A model generated the notes under the pieces. The model was not told the DNA's origin and ran no database searches. It worked only from the letters and a program-made list of their open reading frames with translations. A stretch of DNA of 64,000 nt from Cupriavidus pauculus (GTDB lineage Bacteria; Pseudomonadota; Gammaproteobacteria; Burkholderiales; Burkholderiaceae). The DNA is taken from the NCBI RefSeq assembly GCF_022179805.1, contig NZ_BPUO01000006.1, positions 124,001 to 188,000 on the forward strand. Reading direction: 5' to 3'. A program made the position numbers and the translations under genes. Of this stretch, positions 42,693 to 52,422 are shown one piece after another; the first letter of the stretch is position 1; each line of letters begins with the position of its first letter.

Positions 42693-43427
42693 ATGCCGCT
42701 TCAGCAGATCGAACCGCGTCGCCTGTACCGCCAGATCGCCGACCAGTTGCGCCGGCTTATCGAAGGCGGCGAGTTTCCCGTCGGGTCGCGCCTGCCGCCG
42801 GAGCGCGACCTGGCCGTGCAGTTGGGCGTCTCGCGCCCCTCGGTGCGCGAGGCACTGATTGCGCTGGAAGTGGAAGGACTGGTCGAGGTTCGCATGGGAT
42901 CGGGCATCTATGCCTGCGCGGCCAGTGCCACCCCGCCGGCCACCGCCGGCAGCATCATCGCCGCGCCTCCGCTGGACGTGATTCGCGCGCGCCAGGTCAT
43001 CGAAGGCGAGATGGCCGCCGGTGCCGCCCGCCATTGCACGGCCGCGTTGCTGGAGGCACTGGGCGAGTCCATCGCCCTGATGGAAGAAGAAGCCGGCGGC
43101 GGGAACATCCCCGTACGCGGCGACCGCATGTTTCACCTGCGCATTGCCGAAGTCTCTGAAAACGCCGTGCTGCTGCGCCTGGTGGCGGAGTTGTTCGACG
43201 AACGCCATAACCCGCTATTCGCCCAGTTCGGCAACCACTTCGAGAATGCCGATAGCTGGACCGCGGCCATTGCCGAGCACCGTGCCGTGGTAGCGGCCGT
43301 CGCCTCGGGCGCACCTGACGCGGCGCGTGCCGCCATGTGCGATCACCTGGAACTGTCGCACAACCGTTTCTATGCGGCATGGCCCGGCCACGCCAAGGAC
43401 GCGAAAGCGCTCAGCGAGGAGTCCTGA
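42693..43427 (+). CDS. GntR-family transcriptional regulator, FadR/FCD subfamily
   Basis: The 244-residue protein has an N-terminal winged helix ([17 protein letters not shown] ... [24 protein letters not shown]) and a C-terminal all-helical FCD domain. The FCD metal/ligand residues lie in the segments with [11 protein letters not shown] and [16 protein letters not shown] regulators sense organic or sugar acids. It stops within the start codon of the idonate dehydrogenase-like gene (TGATG overlap), so it is the first gene of the operon. ATG 42693 is chosen over the upstream GTG because the domain begins there. Confidence 0.92.
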   Translation: MPLQQIEPRRLYRQIADQLRRLIEGGEFPVGSRLPPERDLAVQLGVSRPSVREALIALEVEGLVEVRMGSGIYACAASATPPATAGSIIAAPPLDVIRARQVIEGEMAAGAARHCTAALLEALGESIALMEEEAGGGNIPVRGDRMFHLRIAEVSENAVLLRLVAELFDERHNPLFAQFGNHFENADSWTAAIAEHRAVVAAVASGAPDAARAAMCDHLELSHNRFYAAWPGHAKDAKALSEES

Positions 43428-44452
43428 TGTCCCTGACCTGTCATATCCATGCCAGTGAAGACCTGCGCTTCACCGAGGTGGAACCGGCCGTGCCCGGTCC
43501 GCACGACGTACTGGTTCGGCTGGGCGCCGCCGGCATCTGCGGCTCCGACCTGCACTACTACTTCCACGGCAAGGTTGGCGCGTTCGTGATCAAGGAACCG
43601 CTGACACCGGGGCACGAGGCATCGGGCATCGTCGAAGCCGTGGGCAGCGCGGTGACGCGCGTGGCGCCGGGCATGAAGGTGGCGATCAACCCGTCGCATG
43701 CCTGCGGCCAGTGCGACTACTGCCGCGCGGGGCGTGACAACCTGTGCCGCAACATGCGTTTCCTGGGCAGCGCCAGCGTGTATCCGCACGTGCAGGGCAT
43801 GTTCCGTCAGCACTTCCCGATGCACGAGCAGCAACTTACGCCCGTGGACTCCGATATCTCGCTGGGCGAACTCGCGTTTGCCGAGCCGCTTTCGGTGGCG
43901 CTGCACGGCGTGCATCGCGCCGGCGACCTGATGGGCAAGACGGTGCTGGTCACCGGCGGCGGCACCATCGGCAGCCTGACCGTGATGGCCGCGCGGCTGG
44001 CCGGCGCGGCGCGCATCATCGTGTGCGACATCGCGCAGCGGCCGCTGGATGTGGCCGCGTCAGTCGGCGCGGACCACACGATCCTCTCCACCGAAGTACC
44101 GGCCAGCGAATTGCAGGACATCGCCGACATCAGCCTGGAAGCGGCCGGCAGCGCGGCGGCGCTGGCCACGTGCCTGGCGGCCACGCGGCGCGGCGGCCGC
44201 ATTGTCCAGGTCGGCACGCTGCCGGCCGAAGGCCTGCACTTTCCTGCTAACAGCATCATGGCGCGCGAACTCGACTACGTGGGCGCCTTCCGCTTTGGCC
44301 GCGAATTCGACTGGTCGGTGCAGTACCTGACCAGCCGTCGGCTCGATGTGCGTCCGCTGCTGTCGGCCCAGTTGCCGCTGGCGCAGGCCGTGGACGCCTT
44401 CCGGCTGGCCGCCGACAAGACCCGCAGTACCAAGGTGCAGTTGACCGGGTGA
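43427..44452 (+). CDS. zinc-dependent L-idonate/L-gulonate 5-dehydrogenase-like enzyme
   Basis: This is a medium-chain zinc dehydrogenase of 341 residues. The catalytic zinc ligands are Cys in GICGSDLHYY and His in TPGHEASG. The structural zinc site is four Cys in CGQCDYCRAGRDNLC. The Rossmann motif is VTGGGTIGSL. It looks most like L-idonate 5-dehydrogenase (IdnD), which makes 5-keto-gluconate. In this operon an L-gulonate-to-fructuronate oxidation feeding the mannonate enzymes is equally possible. GAGGAG precedes the ATG and the start overlaps the gntR-type stop. Confidence 0.85.
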   Translation: MSLTCHIHASEDLRFTEVEPAVPGPHDVLVRLGAAGICGSDLHYYFHGKVGAFVIKEPLTPGHEASGIVEAVGSAVTRVAPGMKVAINPSHACGQCDYCRAGRDNLCRNMRFLGSASVYPHVQGMFRQHFPMHEQQLTPVDSDISLGELAFAEPLSVALHGVHRAGDLMGKTVLVTGGGTIGSLTVMAARLAGAARIIVCDIAQRPLDVAASVGADHTILSTEVPASELQDIADISLEAAGSAAALATCLAATRRGGRIVQVGTLPAEGLHFPANSIMARELDYVGAFRFGREFDWSVQYLTSRRLDVRPLLSAQLPLAQAVDAFRLAADKTRSTKVQLTG

Positions 44453-44473
44453 GGTTTTGCCTTCGCACACCGA

Positions 44474-44495
44474 CCGGCCACCACAATAAGGCCGG
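44474..44495 (+). other. short hairpin between the dehydrogenase and dctP genes
   Basis: CCGGCC and GGCCGG form a 6-bp stem with a ten-base A/C-rich loop, in the 72-base gap before the TRAP binding-protein gene. It may stabilise the dctP message end or attenuate. Evidence is weak. Confidence 0.3.
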
Positions 44496-44524
44496 CGGCA
44501 TTTCCACCGAAACAGGAGACACGC

Positions 44525-45523
44525 ATGATGCTTCGTCGCCGGCAGTTCCAGTCCATGCTCGGTGCGGCCCTGCTGCTTGCCGCCACGCTGACCACCCCCG
44601 CCCTTGCCCAGCAGGCGGCCCCGATCAAGCTCAAATGGGCCCACGTCTATGAAACGTCCGAACCGTTCCACAAGTGGTCGGTCTGGGCAGCGGACGAGAT
44701 CAAGAAGCGCAGCAACGGCAAGTACCAGATCGATGTCTTCCCGGCGTCGCAACTGGGCAAGGAAAACGACATCAACCAGGGCCTGGCCATGGGCACCGTG
44801 GACATCATCATCTCGGGCTCCAGCTTTGCCGCCAAGTCGTTTCCGCGCATCGGCGTGACCTACTACCCGTATATCTTCCGCGGCCCCGACCATCTGCTGG
44901 CCTATACGAAGAGCGACATCTACAAGGAACTGACCGCCGGCTACGAGCAGAAGACCGGCAACCACATCCTTGCCACCACCTACTACGGCACGCGGCAGTC
45001 CACGTCGAACAAGGCGTTCTCGCACTGCACCGAGATGAAGGGCCTCAAGATGCGCGTGCCCGACGTGCCGGCCTACCTGGCCATGCCGCGCGCCTGCGGC
45101 GTCAACACGTCGCCCATCGCGTTCGCCGAGGTCTACCTGGCCTTGCAGAACGGCACCGTGGAAGCGCAGGAAAACCCGCTCACCACGATCGAGGCGAAGA
45201 AGTTCTATGAGGTGCAGAAGTACATCGTGCTGACCGGCCATATCGTCGACCACCTGAACACCATCGTGTCCGGCGCGCTGTGGAAGAAGCTGTCCGCGCC
45301 GGAACAGAAGATGTTCGGCGAGGTAATGCAGGAAGCCGCCGCCAAGGCCACGGCCGACGTGGTGGCGCGCGAGAAGGAACTGGTGGCGGTGTTCAAGCAG
45401 AAAGGCATCACGGTGACCGAGGTCAGCATTCCGGAATACCGCGAAGCCGTGCTGAAGAACGTCAGCGTGGAGTCACAGGGCTATCGCAAGGCCGACTGGG
45501 AAAAGATCCAGGCGGTGAAGTGA
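44525..45523 (+). CDS. dctP: TRAP transporter solute-binding protein DctP
   Basis: This is a periplasmic receptor of a sodium-driven TRAP transporter. The signal peptide (ending ALAQ, cleavage near residue 28) is followed by the DctP fold: LKWAHVYETSEPFH, the GLKMRVPD segment with the carboxylate-binding Arg, and the SPIAFAEVYLALQNGTVEAQENPL hallmark. The product is 332 residues. TRAP receptors bind organic acids, so a uronate or hexonate ligand fits the enzymes encoded next to it. Two adjacent ATGs are possible, with AGGAGA upstream. Confidence 0.94.
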   Translation: MMLRRRQFQSMLGAALLLAATLTTPALAQQAAPIKLKWAHVYETSEPFHKWSVWAADEIKKRSNGKYQIDVFPASQLGKENDINQGLAMGTVDIIISGSSFAAKSFPRIGVTYYPYIFRGPDHLLAYTKSDIYKELTAGYEQKTGNHILATTYYGTRQSTSNKAFSHCTEMKGLKMRVPDVPAYLAMPRACGVNTSPIAFAEVYLALQNGTVEAQENPLTTIEAKKFYEVQKYIVLTGHIVDHLNTIVSGALWKKLSAPEQKMFGEVMQEAAAKATADVVAREKELVAVFKQKGITVTEVSIPEYREAVLKNVSVESQGYRKADWEKIQAVK

Positions 45524-45547
45524 TGTGAACTGACCGACTGACGTTTG

Positions 45548-45580
45548 GCTCCCTCTCCCGCTATCACGGGAGAGGGGAGC
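45548..45580. repeat. CCCTCTCCCG hairpin element between dctP and dctQ
   Basis: GCTCCCTCTCCCG (45548-45560) pairs with CGGGAGAGGGGAGC (45567-45580) around a six-base loop. The core is shared with elements at 56683, 59781 and 63806. It lies 24 bases after the binding-protein stop and 21 before the DctQ start, where it could protect the dctP message or reduce permease expression. Confidence 0.8.
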
Positions 45581-45601
45581 AAAAGCAAATCGGAGAACCC
45601 G

Positions 45602-46216
45602 ATGGAAATGCGTTCCCAAGCCATCCGTGGCGATGCGCCCGAGCCTGAAGGCGCACCGCACATGACCTCGGTCGAGGAGATCGTCCACAGCTTCGAGGAA
45701 GCCGACGCGCAGCCGGTGGACCTGACCGGCTATGCCGCCGAGGACTGGTTCACCGTGGGGCTGTTCTGGGTCATGACGCTGCTGGTCTTCATGCAGTTCT
45801 TCACTCGCTACGTGATGAACGACTCGCTCGCCTGGACCGAGGAACTGGCTACTTACTGCCTGATCGGCGTGGTGTTCATCGGCGCGTCGATGTGCGTGCG
45901 CAAGAGCCGCCATATCCAGGTAGACCTGATTTACCGCTATCTGCCGCACGGCCCGGCCCGCGCGCTGTCCACGCTGGTCGACCTGCTGCGCACTGCCTTC
46001 CTGGCGTACGCCGCCTACCTGGTCTGGAAGTACATCGGCATCGTGGGCGACGAACCAATGACCACCATCGACTGGAACAAGGGCCACGTCTACTGGATCA
46101 CGCTGGCGGGCTTCGTGCTGATGCTGGGCCGGTCCATCCAGGTGACCTGGCAGAACTGGCGCAACGGCTTCTCGATCCTGGAACGCCCAGAAGCCTTCGA
46201 ATCGTCTGACGACTAA
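45602..46216 (+). CDS. dctQ: TRAP transporter small membrane subunit DctQ
   Basis: The 204-residue protein has four hydrophobic segments (starting at FTVGLFWVMTLLVFMQFFTRYV) and the family pattern W-T-E-E-L-A near SLAWTEELATYCLIG, with RKSRHIQVDLIY between segments. I start at ATG 45602, which has GGAGA upstream. The frame runs further upstream into the hairpin element and cannot be coding there. The N-terminal 55 residues are a longer than usual cytoplasmic lead, so ATG 45662 is a possible alternative. Confidence 0.9.
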   Translation: MEMRSQAIRGDAPEPEGAPHMTSVEEIVHSFEEADAQPVDLTGYAAEDWFTVGLFWVMTLLVFMQFFTRYVMNDSLAWTEELATYCLIGVVFIGASMCVRKSRHIQVDLIYRYLPHGPARALSTLVDLLRTAFLAYAAYLVWKYIGIVGDEPMTTIDWNKGHVYWITLAGFVLMLGRSIQVTWQNWRNGFSILERPEAFESSDD

Positions 46217-46228
46217 GGAGCAACAGGC

Positions 46229-47632
46229 ATGTGGATCCTGATTGCATCGTTCCTGCTGCTGATGCTGATTGGCATGCCGGTGGCCATATCGATGGCGCTG
46301 GCGTCGCTGTTCTATATCTGGGCCAGCGGCACCGTGCCCGACGTGATTCTGGCCCAGCGCATGATTTCCGGCGTGGAGAGCTTTCCGCTGCTGGCCGTGC
46401 CGTTCTTCATCCTGGCCGGCAACCTGATGAATGTAGCCGGCATCACCGGCCGCATCTACAACTTCGCGGTGGCACTGGTGGGCTGGATGCGCGGCGGTCT
46501 GGGCCACGTCAACATCATCGGCTCGGTGATCTTCTCGGGCATGAGCGGCACCGCCATTGCCGACGCGGCGGGCCTGGGCACCATCGAGATCAAGGCCATG
46601 AAGGACCATGGCTATGAAACCGAGTTCGCGGTGGGCGTGACGGCGGCATCGGCCACACTGGGGCCGATCATCCCGCCGTCGCTGCCGTTCGTGATCTACG
46701 GCATGATGGCCAACGTGTCGATCGGCTCGCTGTTCCTGGCCGGCATCGTGCCGGGCCTGGTGCTGACGCTGTTCATGATGGCCACCGTGGCGTGGATTGC
46801 CCACCGGCGCGGCTGGGGCGGCGACACGGCGTTCTCGTGGAAGCTGCTTGGCGCGGCCACCATCGAGATCGTCGTCGTGCTGGCCTTTCCGATGGCGATC
46901 TGGCTGGCCGTGCACGCCGGCGTGTCGACCAACATGGCTGCCATGATCGCGCTGATCGTGCTGCTGGCGCTGGACTGGTACTTCGACTTCTCGGCCGTGA
47001 TGGCGCTGATGGCGCCGGTGATCCTGATCGGCGGCATGACGCTGGGCTGGTTCACGCCCACCGAGGCCGCCGTGGCCGCCGTGATCTGGGCGCTGTTCCT
47101 GGGCCTGGTGCGCTACCGCTCGATGACGATGCGCGCGCTGGCCAAGGCCACGCTCGACACCATCGAGACTACCGCGTCGGTGCTGTTCATCGTCACGGCG
47201 GCGTCGATCTTTGCGTGGCTGCTGACCACCAGCCAGGCCGCGCAGGCGCTGACCGACGCGATCCTGGGCTTCACGCAGAGCAAATGGGTGTTCCTGCTGC
47301 TGGCCAACGTGCTGATCCTGATCGTGGGCTGCTTCATCGATACCACGGCGGCCATCACGATCCTGGTGCCCATTCTGCTGCCCATCGTGCTCAAGCTCGG
47401 CATCGATCCGATCCACTTCGGGCTGATCATGACGCTCAACCTGATGATCGGCCTGCTGCACCCACCGCTGGGCATGGTGCTGTTCGTGCTGGCGCGCGTG
47501 GCCAAGCTGTCGGTGGAGCGCACCACGGTGGCCATCCTGCCGTGGCTGATTCCGCTATTCCTGACCCTGATCGCCATCACGTACGTGCCCCAGATCGTGC
47601 TCTGGCTACCTGGCCTGGTAGGCAGCAAATGA
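46229..47632 (+). CDS. dctM: TRAP transporter large permease subunit DctM
   Basis: This is the channel-forming subunit of the TRAP system. The 467-residue, roughly 12-segment protein has MLIGMPVAISMALASLFY at the N-terminus, the MSGTAIADAAGLGTIEI segment, ASATLGPIIPPSLPFVIYG and the C-terminal GLLHPPLGMVLFV. It is slightly longer than the 425-residue norm because of a middle insertion (about 210-260). AAGGAG lies 12 bases before the ATG. Its stop overlaps the next start (ATGA). Confidence 0.95.
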   Translation: MWILIASFLLLMLIGMPVAISMALASLFYIWASGTVPDVILAQRMISGVESFPLLAVPFFILAGNLMNVAGITGRIYNFAVALVGWMRGGLGHVNIIGSVIFSGMSGTAIADAAGLGTIEIKAMKDHGYETEFAVGVTAASATLGPIIPPSLPFVIYGMMANVSIGSLFLAGIVPGLVLTLFMMATVAWIAHRRGWGGDTAFSWKLLGAATIEIVVVLAFPMAIWLAVHAGVSTNMAAMIALIVLLALDWYFDFSAVMALMAPVILIGGMTLGWFTPTEAAVAAVIWALFLGLVRYRSMTMRALAKATLDTIETTASVLFIVTAASIFAWLLTTSQAAQALTDAILGFTQSKWVFLLLANVLILIVGCFIDTTAAITILVPILLPIVLKLGIDPIHFGLIMTLNLMIGLLHPPLGMVLFVLARVAKLSVERTTVAILPWLIPLFLTLIAITYVPQIVLWLPGLVGSK

Positions 47633-48729
47633 CCCGGATCACCCACATCGAACTGATCCAGGTAGACCTGGCGCCAGAGAAGGTGCGCACCGATGCGATC
47701 CAGGCGTTCGTCGTCCAGGAAACGCCGATCGTGCGCATTCATTGCGACGATGGCAGCGAAGGCACCGGCTACAGCTACACCATCGGCACCGGCGGCTCGT
47801 CGGTCATCGCGCTGCTGCGCGACCACCTGCTGCCGCAGTTGATCGGCGCGGACCCGCAGCGCATCGAATATCTCTGGCGCACGCTGTACTTCAGCACGCA
47901 TGCCACGGCCGTCGGCGCCATCACCAGTCTCGCCATGGCCGCCATCGACACGGCATTGTGGGACTGGCGCTGCCGCCGCGACGGCCAGCCGCTGTGGATC
48001 GCCGCAGGCGGCGCCCAGCACGAGGTGCCCGTGTACACCACCGAGGGCGGCTGGCTGCACCTGTCCACCGACGAGCTGGTCGGCGCCACAGCCGCCGCGC
48101 TCGACGCGGGCTTGCTGGGCGCCAAGATCAAGGTCGGCAAGCGCCTGCAGGAAGACATCGAACGGCTGACGGCCGTGCGCGACGTCGTCGGCAACGATTT
48201 CTCGATCATGATCGATGCCAACCAGTGCTTAACCACGGCCGAAGCCATCCGCCGGGCGCCGTACTACAGCGCGCTGCACGTCGACTGGTTCGAGGAACCG
48301 TTGCCCGCCGACGACCTGACTGGCCACGCCCGGCTGGCCGCCAGCGGCAATGTACCGATTGCCGTGGGCGAATCGCTGTACTCGACCACCCAGTTCGCCG
48401 ACTACCTGCGCCAGGGCGCGTGCGCGGTGGTGCAGGCCGACGTGGCACGCGTGGGCGGCATTACCCCGTGGCTCAAGGTCGCTCACATGGCCGAAGCCTG
48501 CAACGTGTCGATCTGCCCGCATTTCCTGATGGAACTGCACGTGTCGCTGTGCGCGGCGGTGCCCAATGCGTCATGGCTCGAATACATCCCGCAGCTCGAC
48601 GCCATCACGCACAGCCGCGTCGAGATCGAGCGTGGTCGTGCCCGCCCGCCGGCCACGCCCGGCCTCGGCATCGACTGGGACTGGCAGGCCATCGGACGCA
48701 GCGCCAGCGCGCGCTTCACCATTTCCTGA
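47629..48729 (+). CDS. mandelate-racemase-type enolase superfamily acid-sugar dehydratase
   Basis: The 366-residue protein has every residue of the mandelate racemase subgroup: K166-x-K168, metal ligands D196, E222 and E248, N198, and the D271/H298 dyad, in register with the model enzyme plus one. Members of this subgroup with an acid-sugar operon are usually dehydratases (galactarate/talarate, fuconate, lyxonate and others). Which substrate is used here cannot be read off. It starts at ATG 47629, overlapping the dctM stop by four bases, so is coupled to the transporter. Confidence 0.85.
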   Translation: MTRITHIELIQVDLAPEKVRTDAIQAFVVQETPIVRIHCDDGSEGTGYSYTIGTGGSSVIALLRDHLLPQLIGADPQRIEYLWRTLYFSTHATAVGAITSLAMAAIDTALWDWRCRRDGQPLWIAAGGAQHEVPVYTTEGGWLHLSTDELVGATAAALDAGLLGAKIKVGKRLQEDIERLTAVRDVVGNDFSIMIDANQCLTTAEAIRRAPYYSALHVDWFEEPLPADDLTGHARLAASGNVPIAVGESLYSTTQFADYLRQGACAVVQADVARVGGITPWLKVAHMAEACNVSICPHFLMELHVSLCAAVPNASWLEYIPQLDAITHSRVEIERGRARPPATPGLGIDWDWQAIGRSASARFTIS

Positions 48730-48761
48730 TCCCCGCAAATCCACCCCCCAAGGAGCCATAC

Positions 48762-49517
48762 ATGTCGCAACGACTCGCCGGCAAGATCGCACTGGTAACG
48801 GCAGCGGGCCAGGGTATCGGCCGCGCCACGGCCGAAGCGTTCCTGCGCGAAGGCGCACACGTGTTTGCCGCCGATATCAATGCCGAGGCGCTGGCCGAGC
48901 TGGCCGCACTGCCCCACTGCCGGACGCTGCGGCTCGACGTGACCGACGGCGCGGCCGTGGCGGACGCCGCGCGCCAGATCGGGCGTATCGACGTGCTGTT
49001 CAACGGCGCGGGCTTCGTGCATCACGGCACGATCCTGGACTGCGACGATGACGCCTTCGACTTTTCGATGAACCTCAACGTGCGCGCGATGTACCGCATG
49101 ATGCGCGCGTTCCTGCCGGCCATGCTCGACGCCGGCGGCGGGTCGATCATCAACATGGCGTCGGTGGCCGGCAGCATCAAGGGCGCGCCGAACCGCTTCG
49201 TCTACGGCGCCAGCAAGGCGGCCGTGATTGGCATGACCAAGGCCGTGGCGGCCGATTTCATCACGCGCGGCATCCGCTGCAATGCCATCTGCCCGGGCAC
49301 CGTGGAGTCGCCGTCGCTGCGCCAGCGCATTGGCAACCAGGCTTCGGCCAGCGGCCGCACGCTGGCGCAGGTGGAAGCCGATTTCATCGCGCGTCAGCCG
49401 ATGGGCCGCATCGGCACCGCCAGCGAGATCGCCGCACTGGCCGTGTACCTGGCGTCGGACGACGCGGCTTTCACCACCGGCACCGCGCAGGTCATCGACG
49501 GCGGCTGGTCCAACTGA
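48762..49517 (+). CDS. short-chain dehydrogenase (DHRS6/keto-deoxy-fuconate dehydrogenase-like)
   Basis: This is a classical 251-residue SDR with the TAAGQGIG coenzyme motif, the DVTD segment, FNGAG, the Ser in NMASVAG, the catalytic Y-x-x-x-K (YGASK) and CPGTVESPSL. The opening and AADIN segment resemble the DHRS6-like group, which includes 2-keto-3-deoxy-L-fuconate dehydrogenase. Together with the enolase just upstream this suggests oxidation of a 2-keto-3-deoxy acid. AAGGAG precedes the ATG by six bases. Confidence 0.85.
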   Translation: MSQRLAGKIALVTAAGQGIGRATAEAFLREGAHVFAADINAEALAELAALPHCRTLRLDVTDGAAVADAARQIGRIDVLFNGAGFVHHGTILDCDDDAFDFSMNLNVRAMYRMMRAFLPAMLDAGGGSIINMASVAGSIKGAPNRFVYGASKAAVIGMTKAVAADFITRGIRCNAICPGTVESPSLRQRIGNQASASGRTLAQVEADFIARQPMGRIGTASEIAALAVYLASDDAAFTTGTAQVIDGGWSN

Positions 49518-49545
49518 ATCTCATCACCCATCCGGGAGCCCACGC

Positions 49546-51084
49546 ATGTCAGCACCGGCAGTGATCCGCATCCATCCCGCCGACGATATCGTCATCGCCT
49601 GCCGTCAGCTCTTGCCTGGCACCGTCCTGCACCAGGAAGGCGTGACCGTGGCCAGCATGGTGCCGCCCGGCCACAAGGTCGCGGTGCGCGCCATTGCCGA
49701 GGGCGCGCCCGTGCGGCGCTACAACCAGATCATCGGCTTTGCCCGCCAGGCCATCGCGCCGGGCCAGCACGTGCATACCCATAACCTGGCGATGGGCGAC
49801 TTCGCGCGCGACTATGCGTCGGGCAGCGACGCGCACGCCACCGCCATGGCAACCGACGTGGCCACGTTCGACGGCATCGTGCGCGCCGATGGCCGCATTG
49901 CCACGCGCAACTACATCGGCATCCTGACGTCGGTGAACTGCTCCGCCACCGTGGCGCGCGCGATTGCCGATCACTTCCGGCGCGAGATCCACCCCGAGGC
50001 GCTGGCGCCCTACCCCAACGTGGACGGCGTGGTGGCGCTGACGCATGGCGCCGGGTGCGCCACCGACAGCGACGGCGAAAACCTGCGCGTGCTGCGCCGC
50101 ACGCTGGCCGGCTATGCGCGGCACCCCAATTTCGCAGCGGTGCTGGTGGTCGGACTGGGATGCGAGACCAACCAGATCGACGGTCTGCTGGCCGAGCCGG
50201 GCCTGTCCACGCTGGCCGATGGTCCGTGCCTGCACAGCTTCAACATCCAGGACACCGGCGGCACGGCCAAGACCGTGGCGCGCGGCATCGGCGTGGTGCA
50301 GGCGTTGCTGGAGGATGCCAACCGCGTCACGCGCACGCCGGTACCGGCCCGGCACCTGATGGTGGGGCTGCAGTGCGGCGGCTCCGACGGCTATTCGGGC
50401 ATCACGGCCAATCCGGCGCTGGGCGCGGCCGTCGACCTGCTGGTGGCCCAGGGCGGCACGGCCATCCTGTCCGAGACGCCCGAGATCTATGGCGCCGAGC
50501 ACCTGCTCACGCGCCGCGCGGTGTCGGCCGCCGTGGCAGACCGACTGGTCGCGCGCATCCACTGGTGGGAGTCGTACACCGCGCGCAATGCCGGCAGCAT
50601 GGACAACAACCCGTCGGCCGGCAACAAGGCCGGCGGGCTGACCACGATCCTGGAGAAATCGCTGGGCGCCGTGGCCAAGAGCGGCACGACCAACCTGGTC
50701 GACGTGGTCGAATTTGCCGAAGCCGTGCGCGCGCACGGCCTGGTCTTCATGGATACCCCGGGCTATGACCCGGTTTCCGCCACGGGCCAGGTGGCGGGCG
50801 GCGCCAACCTGATCTGCTTCACCACGGGCCGGGGTTCGGCCTATGGATGCGCGCCATCGCCATCGCTGAAGCTGTCCACCAACAACGCGCTGTGGCAGCG
50901 CCAGTCCGAGGACATCGACATCAACTGCGGCGACATCCTGGACGGCGATGCCACCATCGCCAGCAAGGGCGCGGAGATCTTCCGGCTGATGCTGGAAACG
51001 GCGTCGGGCCGCCGCACGCGCAGCGAGCAGCACGGCTACGGCCAGAACGAATTCGTACCCTGGGCGCTCGGCGCCGTGATGTAA
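49546..51084 (+). CDS. UxaA/GarD-family sugar-acid dehydratase
   Basis: This is a 512-residue dehydratase of the altronate/galactarate family. An N-terminal SAF domain (about residues 1-90) and a C-terminal iron-binding dehydratase part are fused. Visible motifs are DGRIATRNYIGI, THGAGC, VVGLGCETNQ, GLQCGGSDGYSGITANPALG, MDNNPSAGNKAGGLTTILEKSLG and FTTGRGSAYG. Altronate dehydratase (UxaA) yields KDG from D-altronate; galactarate and related substrates cannot be excluded. It lies between the SDR and ManD-like genes. Confidence 0.9.
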   Translation: MSAPAVIRIHPADDIVIACRQLLPGTVLHQEGVTVASMVPPGHKVAVRAIAEGAPVRRYNQIIGFARQAIAPGQHVHTHNLAMGDFARDYASGSDAHATAMATDVATFDGIVRADGRIATRNYIGILTSVNCSATVARAIADHFRREIHPEALAPYPNVDGVVALTHGAGCATDSDGENLRVLRRTLAGYARHPNFAAVLVVGLGCETNQIDGLLAEPGLSTLADGPCLHSFNIQDTGGTAKTVARGIGVVQALLEDANRVTRTPVPARHLMVGLQCGGSDGYSGITANPALGAAVDLLVAQGGTAILSETPEIYGAEHLLTRRAVSAAVADRLVARIHWWESYTARNAGSMDNNPSAGNKAGGLTTILEKSLGAVAKSGTTNLVDVVEFAEAVRAHGLVFMDTPGYDPVSATGQVAGGANLICFTTGRGSAYGCAPSPSLKLSTNNALWQRQSEDIDINCGDILDGDATIASKGAEIFRLMLETASGRRTRSEQHGYGQNEFVPWALGAVM

Positions 51085-51136
51085 AGCCGTGAACCCGTGA
51101 AACCGTGAACCCCCGCTGGATCTCCGGAGACCCCGC

Positions 51137-52348
51137 ATGAAGATCACCAACGCGCGCGTCATCGTCTGCTGCCCGGGACGCAATTTCGTCACGCTCAAGA
51201 TCGAAACCGACGAAGGCCTGACCGGCATCGGCGACGCCACGCTGAACGGCCGCGAGCTGTCCGTGGTCAGCTACCTCGAAGACCACGTGATTCCGTGCCT
51301 GATCGGGCGCGACGCGCACCAGATCGAGGACATCTGGCAATACCTGTATCGTGGCGCCTACTGGCGGCGCGGCCCGGTGACGATGAGCGCCATCGCGGCC
51401 GTCGACACCGCGCTGTGGGACATCAAGGCCAAGGCCGCCAACCTGCCGCTGTACCAGTTGCTGGGCGGCAAGAGCCGCACCGGCGTGATGGTCTACGGCC
51501 ACGCCAACGGCAGCGACATCGCCCACACCGTGGAAGAGGTGCTGCGCTACAAGGAAATGGGCTACAAGGCCATTCGCGCGCAGTCGGGCGTGCCGGGGCT
51601 GAACAAGGTCTACGGCGTGTCGCGCGACCGGTTGTTCTACGAGCCGGCCGACGCCAACCTGCCGTCCGAACACGACTGGAGCACCGAGCGCTACCTGGAC
51701 CATACGCCGAAGCTGTTCGACAAGGTACGCGACGCCGTAGGCCCGGACATCCACCTGCTGCACGACGTACACCATCGCCTGACGCCCGTCGAGGCCGGCC
51801 GGCTGGGCAAGTCGCTGGAGCCGTTCCGGCTGTTCTGGATGGAAGACGCCACGCCCGCCGAGGACCAGCGCGCGTTCCGCCTGATCCGCCAGCACACGGT
51901 GACGCCGCTGGCGGTGGGCGAGATCTTCAACAGCATCTGGGACTGCAAGACGCTGATCGAGGAACAGTTGATCGACTATATTCGTGCCACGGTGGTCCAC
52001 GCGGGCGGCGTGACCCATTTGCGCCGCATTGCCGACTTTGCGGCGATGCACCAGGTGCGCACGGGCTGCCACGGTGCTACGGACCTGTCGCCGGCCTGCA
52101 TGGGCGCGGCGCTGCATTTCGATATCTGGGTGCCGAACTTCGGCATCCAGGAATATATGCGCCACACCGAGGAGACCGACGCCGTGTTCCCGCACGCGTA
52201 CACGTTCCAGGACGGCATGATGTACCCGGGCGACGCGCCGGGCCATGGCGTGGACATCGACGAGAAGCTGGCCGCAAAGTATCCGTATCAGCGGGCATAC
52301 CTGCCGGTGAACCGGCTGGCCCACGACGGCACGTTGTGGCACTGGTAG
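51137..52348 (+). CDS. manD: D-mannonate dehydratase (ManD/RspA enolase family)
   Basis: This is a 403-residue enolase-superfamily protein collinear with characterised D-mannonate dehydratases. The acid/base pair R147 and Y159, base H212, and metal ligands D210, E236 and E262 are all present. The end DGTLWHW is characteristic. The HGATDLSP segment has Ala at 314, where poorly active RspA-like members have Pro. From what I recall of the family, this predicts an efficient mannonate dehydratase producing KDG. The neighbouring UxuB-like enzyme would supply D-mannonate. Confidence 0.9.
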   Translation: MKITNARVIVCCPGRNFVTLKIETDEGLTGIGDATLNGRELSVVSYLEDHVIPCLIGRDAHQIEDIWQYLYRGAYWRRGPVTMSAIAAVDTALWDIKAKAANLPLYQLLGGKSRTGVMVYGHANGSDIAHTVEEVLRYKEMGYKAIRAQSGVPGLNKVYGVSRDRLFYEPADANLPSEHDWSTERYLDHTPKLFDKVRDAVGPDIHLLHDVHHRLTPVEAGRLGKSLEPFRLFWMEDATPAEDQRAFRLIRQHTVTPLAVGEIFNSIWDCKTLIEEQLIDYIRATVVHAGGVTHLRRIADFAAMHQVRTGCHGATDLSPACMGAALHFDIWVPNFGIQEYMRHTEETDAVFPHAYTFQDGMMYPGDAPGHGVDIDEKLAAKYPYQRAYLPVNRLAHDGTLWHW

Positions 52349-52422
52349 CGGACTGATAGCGCACGGATAGCGGGACAGTCCGAAAAACGCCGCGCAGGCA
52401 GGCAATCCACGAGGAGACCACG

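Noticed and set aside
43337..43426. An upstream extension of the idonate dehydrogenase-like protein by 30 residues
   Set aside because: It overlaps the end of the GntR-family gene; the ATG at 43427 has GAGGAG and the TGATG overlap typical of coupled genes.
45545..45601. A DctQ start inside the hairpin element
   Set aside because: The codons there are those of a dispersed repeat; a better start with GGAGA is at 45602.
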